From: JASHVB01 sp035523995
Lineage (GTDB): Bacteria; Pseudomonadota; Alphaproteobacteria; Acetobacterales; Acetobacteraceae
Direction of reading: 5' to 3'
DNA length: 64,000 nt
Assembly (NCBI GenBank): GCA_035523995.1
Contig: DATKPQ010000061.1
Coordinates: 58,808 to 122,807, forward strand
The notes under the pieces were generated by a model. The model saw only the letters and a program-made list of their open reading frames with translations. It was not told the DNA's origin and did no database searches. Of the stretch, positions 1 through 8,358 are shown in pieces (within the stretch, counting starts at the first letter, position 1; each line of letters opens with the position of its first letter). The position numbers were made by a program, and so were the translations under genes.

Positions 1-89
1 TTTTCAGAAACTCACCAAAGGATTATCGTGCGTCAGGTCTCGATAATTGCCGGAACATGTGTCCGGCGACGGGGAGGAGGCTCGTCACC

Positions 90-1676
90 ATGGCAACAGG
101 TGTTCGCGTTCGCCGTTCGATCGTCGATATCCAGGCGGATTATGATGCCGGCAACAAGAGGGAACTCGAGGACCTGATGCGCGCCTGGAAGGGCATCAAG
201 GAACTTGGACCGAACGAGTTCAGATCCTTTTTCATGATCGGCGGGTTTCATGGCGAACCGTTCCACGGGCCCGGCGCACAGAATCCCGCCTGGTGGGGCG
301 GCTATTGCCAGCATGGCACCGTGCTGTTTCCCGCCTGGCATCGCGCCTATCTCTACCGCCTGGAAGAGGCATTGCGCAGCATCCCGGGTTGCGGTTCCGT
401 GACGCTGCCCTTCTGGGACGAGACCAGCGATCTGAGCCGCGACAAGGGCATTCCACGGGCGCTGACCGACGAAACCTTCTTCCTGGACGGAAAGGAGATT
501 GCTAACCCGCTCCGCTCGTTCGTGCTGCCGGCGACGATCGTCGATCATGTGACCGGCGACAACACTCTTTACTCCAAGCCGGAAGGCTATGAGACGGTCC
601 GCTATCCGCTCTCGGGACTGGTCGGCACGGGTGAGGACCGCGCCAAGACCGCGGCCCATAATGCCCGGTTCCCGACGCCGGAGATCCGCACGACGCGGCT
701 CAACGACAATATCAGGAACTGGCTCACCACCAGCTTTACCATCGGCAAGAATAAATTCGGCCTGATCTATCAAAAGTTCATCGACTGCCTGAATGCGCCG
801 AATTACACGTTGTTTTCCAACACCACCAGCGCCGGGAACTGGAACAACAACAACCCGAAGTCGCTGGTCGTGCCGCTGGAAAGCCCGCACAACAGCATGC
901 ATCTGGCGGTCGGCGGGTTCGATGTGCCCGGGCAGTTCGATGCCTCGCCGATTCCGGGCGCCAACGGCGACATGGGCGAGAACGATACCGCAGCGCTCGA
1001 CCCGATCTTCTACTTTCACCACTGCTTCATCGACTATGTGTTCTGGATCTGGCAGCGCCGCCACGGCTTCACCACCAGCTTTACCATCGATGCGAACGAT
1101 CCGGGGGCGAAATACGATGCGCAGGTCAACCCGCCGCCCTTCGGCGCCGATCCGAACGTGCCCATGTCGCTGACCACGCCGCTGGAACCCTTCTTCAAGG
1201 AGTACGGCGTTCCCTATACTACCGCCGACCTGATCAATATCGAATCGCAGTTGGGTTACAGCTACGGGCCTGGCTCACTGGACAGCTACGCGCGGACGGA
1301 TGCGCCGCAGGCGATGGCGTTGGCAGCCGAGCCGGAGCAAAAGACGGTGCATATCGGCGGCATCGACCGGTCGAAAATCCGCGGGTCTTTCCTGATCGCT
1401 ACCTGGGCCGAACTGGAGGGCGAGAAGCAGTTGATCGGGCTCGAGCCCGTGCTTAGCCGCTGGCAGGTGCTTGGTTGCGCCAACTGCCAGACCAAGCTGC
1501 GGGTCTCGGCGGATCTGCGGCTGCCGGCGACGGCCGATGCCGGTTCCGTCGCGGTCGAGGTTCACACGCGCGACGGCTTGCTCGGACACGGCCCGTCAAC
1601 GGAAAGCGCCGGGCTGATGCGGATGGCGCTCGCGGCCGCCGCGCCCGCGCAGCCTTTCACCGTCGAGATCCGATGA
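90..1676 (+). CDS. tyrosinase family copper enzyme
   Basis: This 528-residue protein has the common central domain of tyrosinases, type-3 copper enzymes that oxidise phenols to quinones. The CuA region shows His75 and His84 (in FPAWHRAYLYRLEEAL), with His54 or His59 as the third ligand. The CuB region shows the HxxxH pair His267/His271 and the FHHCFID segment around His310/311. A C-terminal extension of about 150 residues follows the copper domain and could act as a shielding or caddie-like region; that is an inference. The start at 90 is chosen because GGGGAGGAGG lies about 10 nt upstream; an upstream in-frame ATG at 57 lacks this. No signal peptide is evident. The stop codon overlaps a possible ATG of the next gene (ATGA), so the two are probably translationally coupled. 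Confidence 0.9.
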   Translation: MATGVRVRRSIVDIQADYDAGNKRELEDLMRAWKGIKELGPNEFRSFFMIGGFHGEPFHGPGAQNPAWWGGYCQHGTVLFPAWHRAYLYRLEEALRSIPGCGSVTLPFWDETSDLSRDKGIPRALTDETFFLDGKEIANPLRSFVLPATIVDHVTGDNTLYSKPEGYETVRYPLSGLVGTGEDRAKTAAHNARFPTPEIRTTRLNDNIRNWLTTSFTIGKNKFGLIYQKFIDCLNAPNYTLFSNTTSAGNWNNNNPKSLVVPLESPHNSMHLAVGGFDVPGQFDASPIPGANGDMGENDTAALDPIFYFHHCFIDYVFWIWQRRHGFTTSFTIDANDPGAKYDAQVNPPPFGADPNVPMSLTTPLEPFFKEYGVPYTTADLINIESQLGYSYGPGSLDSYARTDAPQAMALAAEPEQKTVHIGGIDRSKIRGSFLIATWAELEGEKQLIGLEPVLSRWQVLGCANCQTKLRVSADLRLPATADAGSVAVEVHTRDGLLGHGPSTESAGLMRMALAAAAPAQPFTVEIR

Positions 1677-1708
1677 GCATGCATGGCGCGGCACCGGAAG
1701 GAGTGCCG

Positions 1709-2374
1709 ATGCGGATTGTGATCCCGGTTTACGACAAGGTCGACATGCTGGACGTGTGCGGCCCGTCGGAAATGTTCAGTTGGCCCACATTGCCGGGACC
1801 GCCCGAGAAGCCGATGTTCCAGATCGATCTGGTCGCAGAGAAGCCGGGCGACGTGCAATTTCGATCCCCCGGCTTCGTCTTCAAGGTTGCGGCCGGGCTG
1901 GACTCGCCCGCACCGGCGGACGCGCTCTGGGTGCCCGGCGGCGACCCGGACTCGCTCGCACGCATCATCGCCGAGGGGGAGAAGTCGGCCTATCTCAAAT
2001 TCCTCAAGCTTCAGGCGGCGCAGTCAAAATGGATTTGCTCGGTGTGCGAGGGCGCGCTGTTGCTGGCGGCGGCGGGCTTGCTGGATGGTTACCTCGCGAC
2101 CACCCACTGGGCCTTCATCCCCTATCTGATGGCCTATCACCCGGCGGTACAGATCGCCGACGGCCATCCCCGGTTCGTCATCGATCGCGACCGGCTGACC
2201 GGCGGCGGCATTTCCTCGGGACTCGATGAAGCGCTGAAACTGATCGAATTGCTCTCTGGGCGAGAGACGGCAATCTCGGTTCAGCAAACGACCCAATATT
2301 ATCCCGAGCCGCCGATCGCGAGCGAGATCCCGAACGTCATCACAGCGCCCATGTCGCCACCGCCACAAAAATAG
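1709..2374 (+). CDS. DJ-1/PfpI family protein, isonitrile hydratase-like
   Basis: This 221-residue protein is a class I glutamine amidotransferase-like fold of the DJ-1/PfpI family. The N-terminus (MRIVIPVYDKVDMLDVCGP) and the nucleophile elbow SVCEGALLLAAAGLLDG, with Cys113, resemble the InhA isonitrile hydratases and the N-terminal domain of GlxA-type regulators. There is no AraC DNA-binding domain, which favours an enzyme. The residue after the Cys is Glu, where isonitrile hydratases as I recall them usually have Thr, so the substrate is uncertain. The start at 1709 has a GGAAGGAG ribosome binding site 5 nt upstream. An in-frame ATG at 1673 overlaps the tyrosinase stop and is the alternative. 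The gene is probably in an operon with the tyrosinase. Confidence 0.8.
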   Translation: MRIVIPVYDKVDMLDVCGPSEMFSWPTLPGPPEKPMFQIDLVAEKPGDVQFRSPGFVFKVAAGLDSPAPADALWVPGGDPDSLARIIAEGEKSAYLKFLKLQAAQSKWICSVCEGALLLAAAGLLDGYLATTHWAFIPYLMAYHPAVQIADGHPRFVIDRDRLTGGGISSGLDEALKLIELLSGRETAISVQQTTQYYPEPPIASEIPNVITAPMSPPPQK

Positions 2375-2500
2375 TGGCGCGGCGATGTGAGCCCGGCGAC
2401 GGCTTCGGCTGACGACCGTCATCAGTCATTCACCCGCTCGCCCCTGGTCATCGCCGCGCCGCCGCTTGCCCCGACGCGGCGTGGTGCTAAGCTGGCCGTT

Positions 2501-3232
2501 ATGTCAGTCACCGCAGAACCTGTTCCCATTCTTTCCGACAACTATGCGTGGCTCTTGCGCGACGCGGCGACCGGGGCCGTGGCTATCGTCGATCCTGCCG
2601 AGCCAAAACCGGTGATCGCCGCATTGGAAAAGGCCGGCGGCAGGTTGGATCTGATCCTGCTGACTCACCACCACGCCGACCATGTCGCCGGCACCGACGA
2701 GGTGCGCGCGCATTTCGGCGCCAAGGTGGTCGGCGCCGCGGCGGATGCGCACCGGTTGCCGAAGCTCGACATTGCCGTGCGGGAAGGTGATTCGGTGACG
2801 TTTGGCAGCAGCACGGGACAGGTGATCGATACGCCGGGCCATACGCGGGGACAGATCAATTTTTTCTTCCCCGACGGCGAGATTCTACTGTCCGGCGACA
2901 CCTTGTTCAGCCTGGGCTGCGGCCGGCTGATCGAAGGCACGGCCGACGAGATGTTCGCCTCCTTGCGCAAGTTGACGCTGCTGCCGCCTGGCACCAAGGT
3001 TTGCTGCGGCCACGAATACACCGAGAGTAATGCTCGTTTTGCGTTAAGCGTGGACGGTGGGAACGCGGCTTTGGTCGAGCGGGCTGCACAGGCGCGGCGG
3101 CAGCGCGCGGCGGGACAGCCCACGGTGCCGGCCACGATGGCGAGCGAACTTTCCGCCAATCCGTTCCTGCGCGCGCCTGACGTCGCCAGCTTCGCGAAGC
3201 TGCGCTCTGCCAAGGACTCGTTCCGCGGATAG
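2501..3232 (+). CDS. gloB: hydroxyacylglutathione hydrolase (glyoxalase II)
   Basis: This 243-residue metallo-beta-lactamase-fold protein hydrolyses S-D-lactoylglutathione to D-lactate and glutathione in methylglyoxal detoxification. The metal-binding motif THHHADH is at residues 55-61 (His56, His58, Asp60, His61), followed by GHTRGQ, the SGDTLF segment and the CGHEYT motif typical of glyoxalase II. The length matches the roughly 250-residue family norm. The start at 2501 gives the usual N-terminus, which leads into LSDNYAWLL; the open frame extends further upstream but without family similarity. It lies 126 nt after the PfpI gene, so co-transcription is possible but not shown. Confidence 0.92.
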   Translation: MSVTAEPVPILSDNYAWLLRDAATGAVAIVDPAEPKPVIAALEKAGGRLDLILLTHHHADHVAGTDEVRAHFGAKVVGAAADAHRLPKLDIAVREGDSVTFGSSTGQVIDTPGHTRGQINFFFPDGEILLSGDTLFSLGCGRLIEGTADEMFASLRKLTLLPPGTKVCCGHEYTESNARFALSVDGGNAALVERAAQARRQRAAGQPTVPATMASELSANPFLRAPDVASFAKLRSAKDSFRG

Positions 3233-3306
3233 CGTCATCGAACTGGGCCCGGCAGCTTCCCACCGGGCACGCAGCGCGTGTGGTGGCAGATGGCAGGGCA
3301 CGCCAG

Positions 3307-3648
3307 ATGCATGAACTCGCATTGAGCCAGAGCGTCGTTGACCTGGTGGCAGAGCATGCGGCGCGGGAGGGTCTGCGGAAGGTCACGCGCGTCATACTCG
3401 AGATCGGCACCGCCGCGGCGGTAGAACCGCAGGCTTTGTGCTTCTGCTTCGATCTCGTCGCCGCGGATACGGTCGTACACGGCGCCGAACTTGCGATTGA
3501 AACCGTGGCATTGCGCGCGAGGTGCCAACGGTGCTTGTGTGAGTTTTCCCCGGCGGCTTTGTACGAGTGCTGCCCCGAGTGTGGCGGCTTTGATCGAATC
3601 TGGCTGGCAGGGCGGGAGATGCGCGTGAAGTCATTTGCTGGCGAATGA
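3307..3648 (+). CDS. hypA: hydrogenase/urease nickel incorporation protein HypA
   Basis: This 113-residue protein matches HypA, the nickel chaperone that works with HypB in maturing [NiFe] hydrogenase and sometimes urease. The N-terminal MHE nickel motif (His2) fixes the start at 3307. The zinc site is formed by CxxC at residues 73-76 and CPEC at 89-92, with an extra Cys at 78 and 88. The length is the family norm. No hydrogenase structural gene, hypB-F or urease gene lies anywhere in the window, so this copy is an orphan here and its partners must be elsewhere or absent. Confidence 0.88.
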   Translation: MHELALSQSVVDLVAEHAAREGLRKVTRVILEIGTAAAVEPQALCFCFDLVAADTVVHGAELAIETVALRARCQRCLCEFSPAALYECCPECGGFDRIWLAGREMRVKSFAGE

Positions 3649-3765
3649 TCTGACAGGCGCAGTCTGGATTCAGGCCAACGGAAAATGCTGGGACGGGAGG
3701 TTACGGGTTGCGAGGATCGCCGCCCCTGGTTTTCCGCTCGTCCACCCCCTATTTCACGGCGATGT

Positions 3766-3793
3766 GGCGCCGGGCGGTCCTCCTCCCGGCGCC
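3766..3793 (+). promoter_or_regulatory. 9-bp GC-rich hairpin upstream of prfC
   Basis: GGCGCCGGG at 3766-3774 and CCCGGCGCC at 3785-3793 form a perfect 9-bp stem with a 10-nt loop. The hairpin ends 18 nt before the prfC start codon and 117 nt after the hypA stop. There is no T-run, so it could be a weak terminator for hypA or a leader structure for prfC. Confidence 0.5.
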
Positions 3794-3811
3794 CTCACGT
3801 ATAGGAAGCGC

Positions 3812-5359
3812 ATGACCGACCCTGCTGCCGAGATCGCCCGGCGCCGCACCTTCGCGATCATCTCCCACCCGGACGCCGGCAAGACCACGCTGACAGAGCA
3901 CTTGCTGCGCGCCGGCGGCGCCATCCAGCTCGCCGGCTCGGTGCGCGCCAAGGGCGAGCGCCGCCGTACCCGCTCCGACTGGATGGGCATCGAGCGCGAG
4001 CGTGGGATCTCCGTCGTCACGTCGGTCATGACGTTCGAGCATAACAACAAGATCTTCAATTTGCTCGACACGCCCGGCCACGAGGATTTTTCCGAGGACA
4101 CCTACCGGACGCTGACCGCGGTCGATTCCGCCGTGATGGTGATCGATGCCGCCAAGGGCATTGAAGCCCGCACGCGCAAATTGTTCGAAATCTGCCGCCT
4201 GCGGGACATCCCGATCGTCACTTTCATCAACAAGATGGACCGCGAGTCCCGCGATCCGCTGGAACTGTTGGACGAGATCGCCGCTACGCTGGCGCTGGAC
4301 ACCGCGCCGGTGACCTGGCCGGTGGGCCGTGCCGCCACCTTCGCCGGCACCTACGACCTGCGTGGCCGTGATCTGCATCTGATGGCACCTCTGCCGCAAT
4401 CCGATTCGCGGCTTGCCGATCTGGGCGACGAGGTGGACCTGGTTCGCGCTGCGCTGCCCGAATTCGACCGCGACAGTTTTAACGCCGGCCACCTCACTCC
4501 AGTCTATTTCGGCAGCGCGATCAAGGGGATTGGCGTCACCGACTTGCTCGATGGCTTGGCGGAATACGGTCCGGCGCCGCGGGCGCAGCATGCGGATACA
4601 CGAACGGTGGAGGCGACGGAAGCCGGGCTGACGGCGCTGGTGTTCAAGATCCAGGCGAACATGGACCCCAATCACCGCGACCGCATCGCCTTCGCCCGCG
4701 TATGCTCTGGCCGGCTGACGCGTGGGATGCGGCTGAAGCAGGTACGCACCGGCAAGCAAATCCCGCTGCACGCGCCGCAATTCTTCTTCGCCCGCGAACG
4801 GGAAATTGCCGATGAGGCGTTCGCGGGCGACGTAGTCGGCATTCCCAACCACGGCACTTTGCGCATCGGCGATACGCTGACGGAAGGCGAGGATGTGAAT
4901 TTTCTTGGCGTCCCGTATTTCGCTCCTGAAATCTTGCGCCGTGTGCGGCTGGACGATGCGATGAAGGCGAAAAAGTTGCGCCAGGCGCTGGGTGAGCTGG
5001 CTGAGGAAGGCGTGGTGCAGTTGTTCCGCCCACAGGATGGTGCGCCGCCGTTGGTGGGGGTAGTTGGAACGCTGCAGCTGGACGTGCTGCAATCGCGGCT
5101 GGCGGCGGAATATGGCGTGGCGATCGGGTTCGAGACGTCACCCTATGCGCTGGCGCGCTGGGTGTCGTCTTCGGACAAGGCGGCGCTGGCGCGGTTCGTT
5201 GCGGCGAACCGCAGCGCGATGGCGGATGATGTGGACGGCGATCCGGTGTTCCTGGCCACGTCCGCATTCATGATGCGACGTGCGGAAGAGCAAGAGCCGG
5301 AGATTGCGTTCCGCGATGTGAAGGACGTGCTGAAGGAAGCATCTCCGGCGGCAGCGTGA
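3812..5359 (+). CDS. prfC: peptide chain release factor 3
   Basis: This 515-residue GTPase is release factor 3, which recycles RF1 and RF2 from the ribosome after termination. The G1 loop SHPDAGKTT is at residues 18-26, followed by the RF3-type switch I segment (TRSDWMGIERERGISV), DTPGH at 86-90 and NKMD at 140-143. Domains II and III complete the expected length (about 529 residues in E. coli). The start at 3812 gives the family N-terminus MTDPAAEIARRRTFAI and has AGGAAG just upstream. It appears to be monocistronic; a gene-poor stretch follows. Confidence 0.96.
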   Translation: MTDPAAEIARRRTFAIISHPDAGKTTLTEHLLRAGGAIQLAGSVRAKGERRRTRSDWMGIERERGISVVTSVMTFEHNNKIFNLLDTPGHEDFSEDTYRTLTAVDSAVMVIDAAKGIEARTRKLFEICRLRDIPIVTFINKMDRESRDPLELLDEIAATLALDTAPVTWPVGRAATFAGTYDLRGRDLHLMAPLPQSDSRLADLGDEVDLVRAALPEFDRDSFNAGHLTPVYFGSAIKGIGVTDLLDGLAEYGPAPRAQHADTRTVEATEAGLTALVFKIQANMDPNHRDRIAFARVCSGRLTRGMRLKQVRTGKQIPLHAPQFFFAREREIADEAFAGDVVGIPNHGTLRIGDTLTEGEDVNFLGVPYFAPEILRRVRLDDAMKAKKLRQALGELAEEGVVQLFRPQDGAPPLVGVVGTLQLDVLQSRLAAEYGVAIGFETSPYALARWVSSSDKAALARFVAANRSAMADDVDGDPVFLATSAFMMRRAEEQEPEIAFRDVKDVLKEASPAAA

Positions 5360-5430
5360 TACCAGCCGGCTGTTATTATTATTGCCGTTGGGATGAGAGG
5401 TCGAGACCAGATCGTCGCGCTGTCTGTCAA

Positions 5431-5539
5431 TCATTGCGAGGAGCGCAGCGACAGGTTTCTCTCGTCCGGGCGGCGCACGGACGAGCGTGCGCGCGCTCGA
5501 ATGAGATTGCTTCAGCCCCCTTGGGGCCTCGCAGTGACA
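5431..5539. repeat. family A dispersed palindromic repeat, copy 1
   Basis: The left arm TCATTGCGAGGAGCGCAGCGAC and right arm ATTGCTTC...CCTCGCAGTGACA form an imperfect inverted repeat of about 109 bp. The same arms recur at 10554, 17827, 28571, 39774, 54025, 60474 and 61461 in this window. It lies between prfC and the DUF3309 gene. Confidence 0.75.
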
Positions 5540-5567
5540 AAGGGCGAGAGTGGCGCGAGAGGTTTCG

Positions 5568-5723
5568 CTATATTCGCCCTACCAACAGCAGAATCACAAC
5601 GATGAGCAATACCAATCCTAACCCGCCGCTTGGGTAGTACCCCCAACCGCCGCTGTACGGCCAGGCGGGCAATGCGCCGAGCAACAGCAGGATCAGAATC
5701 ACGATCAGAATTGTGTACAACAC
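5568..5723 (-). CDS. DUF3309-like small membrane protein
   Basis: A 51-residue frame runs from a GTG at 5721-5723 to a TAG at 5568-5570. The product begins with a hydrophobic segment (ILIVILILLLLGALPAW), then an aromatic-glycine linker (PYSGGWGYYPSGGLGL), then a second hydrophobic segment ending in VGRI. This layout matches the DUF3309 family of tiny proteobacterial membrane proteins as I recall it; their function is unknown. A GGGGAG ribosome binding site lies about 7 nt upstream of the GTG, and a TAG immediately upstream closes the frame, so the start is well constrained. It stands alone on the minus strand. Confidence 0.8.
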   Translation of the reverse strand: MLYTILIVILILLLLGALPAWPYSGGWGYYPSGGLGLVLLIVVILLLVGRI

Positions 5724-5939
5724 TGTCTACTCCCCAGGCAGTTTCGGACAGGCGTCTATGCGACCGCGGACTCTTGGGGTCGTCTGCGGCGAGAACGCGG
5801 CAGGGAGTGGTGCGGCGATGTGTGCTCACGGGGATGTCGGTGCGAGGGACAACGTTTCACTGCCTGTTGAGCAATGGTTGCCACGCACCGGAGCGCCCCA
5901 TAGGGTGGGAAGACGCGAAATGTACGGGAGGCGATGGTC

Positions 5940-6401
5940 ATGGCGGGGCTCTATTACGAGGAATTCTTCGTCGGCCAGGAATTCGACCATCCCTGGTCGC
6001 GCACGGTCACCGAGATGGACAATACGTTGTTCTCCGCGCTGACGCTGAACGTGCAGCCATTGCATCTGGACGCGGATTTCGCAGCAAAAACCGAGTATGG
6101 TCAGCGCCTTGTGAACTCGATGTTCACCGCCGGCCTGATGGTAGGCATGAGCGTGAACGATACCACCGTGGGCACCACTGTCGGAAATCTCGGCTTCACG
6201 GATATGCGCTTCCCGAAACCGGTATTCCATGGCGACACGCTGAAGGCGCGCACCAAGGTGGTGGCGATGCGCGAAAGCCGGTCGCGGCCGGATGTCGGCA
6301 TCGTCGATTTCGAGCACACGTGCTGGAACCAGCGCGGCGAGATGGTGGCGATCTGCCGCCGCCAGGCCATGATGCGGAAGCGGCCCGCCTCGGGCTCGTA
6401 A
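5940..6401 (+). CDS. MaoC family dehydratase
   Basis: This 153-residue hot-dog-fold protein resembles MaoC-type enoyl-CoA or mesaconyl-CoA hydratases. The substrate-loop segment reads NVQPLHLD where classic (R)-hydratases have GDxNPxH, so the His is kept and the catalytic Asp position is Asn. Close relatives annotated simply as MaoC family share this form, as I recall. The second half (VGNLGF...FPKPVFHGDTLKARTKV) is the usual beta-sheet face. The start at 5940 is preferred because GGGAGG sits 8 nt upstream; the ATG at 5934 is too close to it. No CoA-pathway neighbours are visible, so the substrate is unknown. Confidence 0.82.
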   Translation: MAGLYYEEFFVGQEFDHPWSRTVTEMDNTLFSALTLNVQPLHLDADFAAKTEYGQRLVNSMFTAGLMVGMSVNDTTVGTTVGNLGFTDMRFPKPVFHGDTLKARTKVVAMRESRSRPDVGIVDFEHTCWNQRGEMVAICRRQAMMRKRPASGS

Positions 6402-6429
6402 ACAGCAGCCCGGCGCCACGGCGAATGGG

Positions 6430-6966
6430 TCAATACGGGCGGTAGCCGATCACGTTGCCCGGCGGATCGTACTCGCACACCCACACCTCCCGTCCGGCGT
6501 CGGCGGCAACGCCGCATCCGACCCAGCGCGTCGCGCGCCACACGATCTGTGTGTAATGGCCGCACACGCTGGTGCAACTATTGGTGCGGATGTCGTAATC
6601 GCGTGCCTCATCCGCCCAGGCGCCGACGACCTGATCTGGTGACGCAGTGCCGCCTTCGATCTCGTAAAGGTTCTCGCCGTACGGATCGTCGGGTGTGTGG
6701 GCAAATCCGCCGGTTTGAATCAGATGATCCGCCCGGTCCTGCGCCGCGGATGCGAGCTGCGGTGACCAGGCCAGCGGCGGCACGCCAACCTGCGCACGGA
6801 CCTCGTTCTGATCACGCAGCAACTCTGTCGCAAAGGAGTACGGCGTCTCGGCCGGTGCGGGTTGCGTCTGGCGATACGGCCGGGGGTAGCCCGGATATCC
6901 GTACGGGTATTGTGCCTGAGCAGATGTCAGGCTCGCCAGCAGCAGCAGAATGGCGGCAGAACGCAT
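6430..6966 (-). CDS. secreted CAP (SCP/PR1-like) domain protein
   Basis: This 178-residue protein begins with a signal peptide (MRSAAILLLLASLTSAQA, cut near residue 19), then a Tyr/Pro-rich linker, then a CAP domain. Diagnostic CAP motifs are GENLYEI, the CGHYTQIVWRAT segment and VCEYDPPGN. The first His of the domain is in GGFAHTPDD. Bacterial CAP proteins are extracellular and of varied, mostly unknown function. The start at 6966 is the one that gives a signal peptide; GGGGG lies just upstream. It follows the VOC gene on the same strand with a 22-nt gap, so it may be the last gene of that operon. Confidence 0.85.
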   Translation of the reverse strand: MRSAAILLLLASLTSAQAQYPYGYPGYPRPYRQTQPAPAETPYSFATELLRDQNEVRAQVGVPPLAWSPQLASAAQDRADHLIQTGGFAHTPDDPYGENLYEIEGGTASPDQVVGAWADEARDYDIRTNSCTSVCGHYTQIVWRATRWVGCGVAADAGREVWVCEYDPPGNVIGYRPY

Positions 6967-6988
6967 CGCCCCCAGTGATAGCTGTATT

Positions 6989-7453
6989 TTACCCCGCCGG
7001 CTCCTCAGCCATGCCCTTGTCCGCCAGTTCACGTCTGGCTTTTTCGTTCTTGCCCAGCGCGAGTCCCATGCCGCGCAGAACCTGCGGCGCCTTGGTGAAC
7101 TGGATGTTGGCGTATTCGATGATCTCCAGCCGGTTGCCCCAGGGATCGAGGAAGTCAAGGAACGGCCCCTCCACCATCCGCGCCCCGGCTGCCTTCGCAA
7201 GTTCCAGCGTTCCCGAACGGTCGTCCACCACCAATCCGATATGCCTGCGTTCCGTCTCCGCCCGCGCTGCCCCAGGCACCAGAGTCAGGTTGATGAACTG
7301 ATCGCCCATGTCGATGAAGGCGGCATGCTCGCTTTTGCCCCGCAGGGTGAAGCTGAACAAGCGGCCATACCATTCCAGTGCCGCGTCGATGTCGCCGACC
7401 TCGATCGCGACGTGATTGATGCCGACCAGCCTCGGTTTCCTGTTGTCGCTCAT
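6989..7453 (-). CDS. VOC (glyoxalase/bleomycin resistance fold) family protein
   Basis: This 154-residue protein is a vicinal oxygen chelate domain protein. It shows the NHVAIEV start strand with a probable metal His, the HIGLVVDD strand and DPWGNRLEIIEY with the usual terminal Glu. VOC proteins include lyases, isomerases and ring-cleavage dioxygenases, and the substrate cannot be read from sequence. The start at 7453 has AGGAG 8-10 nt upstream. It lies 24 nt downstream of the SDR gene and is probably co-transcribed with it. Confidence 0.85.
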   Translation of the reverse strand: MSDNRKPRLVGINHVAIEVGDIDAALEWYGRLFSFTLRGKSEHAAFIDMGDQFINLTLVPGAARAETERRHIGLVVDDRSGTLELAKAAGARMVEGPFLDFLDPWGNRLEIIEYANIQFTKAPQVLRGMGLALGKNEKARRELADKGMAEEPAG

Positions 7454-7477
7454 GTCCGGTCTCCTGTCTTTGCGCCG

Positions 7478-8239
7478 TCAATATGCGGTGAGCCCGCCGT
7501 CCAGCAGCAGGATCTGTCCCGTGACGTAGGATGCAAGCGGGCTGACCAGGTAGCGGATCGCGCCTGCCATTTCTTCGGCATTGCCAAAGCGCTTGAGCGG
7601 GATGCGGTCCAGCATCGCGGCATGACGGTCGGGATCCTGCAACATCGGCCGGCGCGATTCTGTCAGCGTGGTGCCGGGCGCGATCGCCACCACGCGGATG
7701 TTGTACGGCGCCCACTCAATCGCAAGCAGACGCGTCATGTGGCTGATCCCGGCTTTGGCGACGCCATAGGCGGACGTGTTGGGAAAGCCCACCGTGCCAT
7801 GCGTCGATGCCAGGCTGACGATACAGCCCGGCCGCCCTGCCCCAATCAGATAACGGCCGAACGCAGTGCTCATGAACCACGTGCCGGTCAGGTTCACGCC
7901 GATATTGGCCTCCCAATCGGCGCGCGTGACGTCGATCGCCGGCTTGCCTGGGGACGGCACGCCGGCATTGTTCACCAGCACGTCGACGTGCCCGAACCCG
8001 GCCACGGTGTCGGCGACCGCTCTCTCCACGCTCGCCTGGTCGCGCAGATCCAGCGCCAGAGGCAGCGCTCGGCTGCCCGCTTGCTCGATGCCCGCAACGG
8101 TGTGGGACAGCGGGCCGGTCGTCAGGTCGGTGACGGCGACATCGAATCCGTCCTGCGCCAGCCCGATCGCCGTGGCGCCGCCAATGCCGTACGACGCGCC
8201 AGTGACCAGCGCCACCCGGCGCTCCGCTTGTGCTGCCAT
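7478..8239 (-). CDS. short-chain dehydrogenase/reductase
   Basis: This 253-residue protein is a classical NAD(P)-dependent SDR. It has TGASYGIG (cofactor loop), NNAG, a catalytic Ser in SLASTHG and YGVAK (catalytic Tyr and Lys), and it ends in the FabG-like GQILLLDGGLTAY. The length is typical. The start at 8239 is chosen for its AGAGGA ribosome binding site; the frame is open further upstream but that part has no SDR similarity. It heads a minus-strand cluster with the VOC and CAP genes and is divergent from the LLM gene at 8359. Confidence 0.92.
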   Translation of the reverse strand: MAAQAERRVALVTGASYGIGGATAIGLAQDGFDVAVTDLTTGPLSHTVAGIEQAGSRALPLALDLRDQASVERAVADTVAGFGHVDVLVNNAGVPSPGKPAIDVTRADWEANIGVNLTGTWFMSTAFGRYLIGAGRPGCIVSLASTHGTVGFPNTSAYGVAKAGISHMTRLLAIEWAPYNIRVVAIAPGTTLTESRRPMLQDPDRHAAMLDRIPLKRFGNAEEMAGAIRYLVSPLASYVTGQILLLDGGLTAY

Positions 8240-8358
8240 ACCTGGTCCTCTCCCGTGGCGGGGCGTGGCGCCGCGCCAGTTATGGTATAAGGCGATCCTA
8301 CCGAGACCACCTGGCAAAGACCAAGCGGCGCCCCCTGCCCGCAACCGGAGAACGTTCG

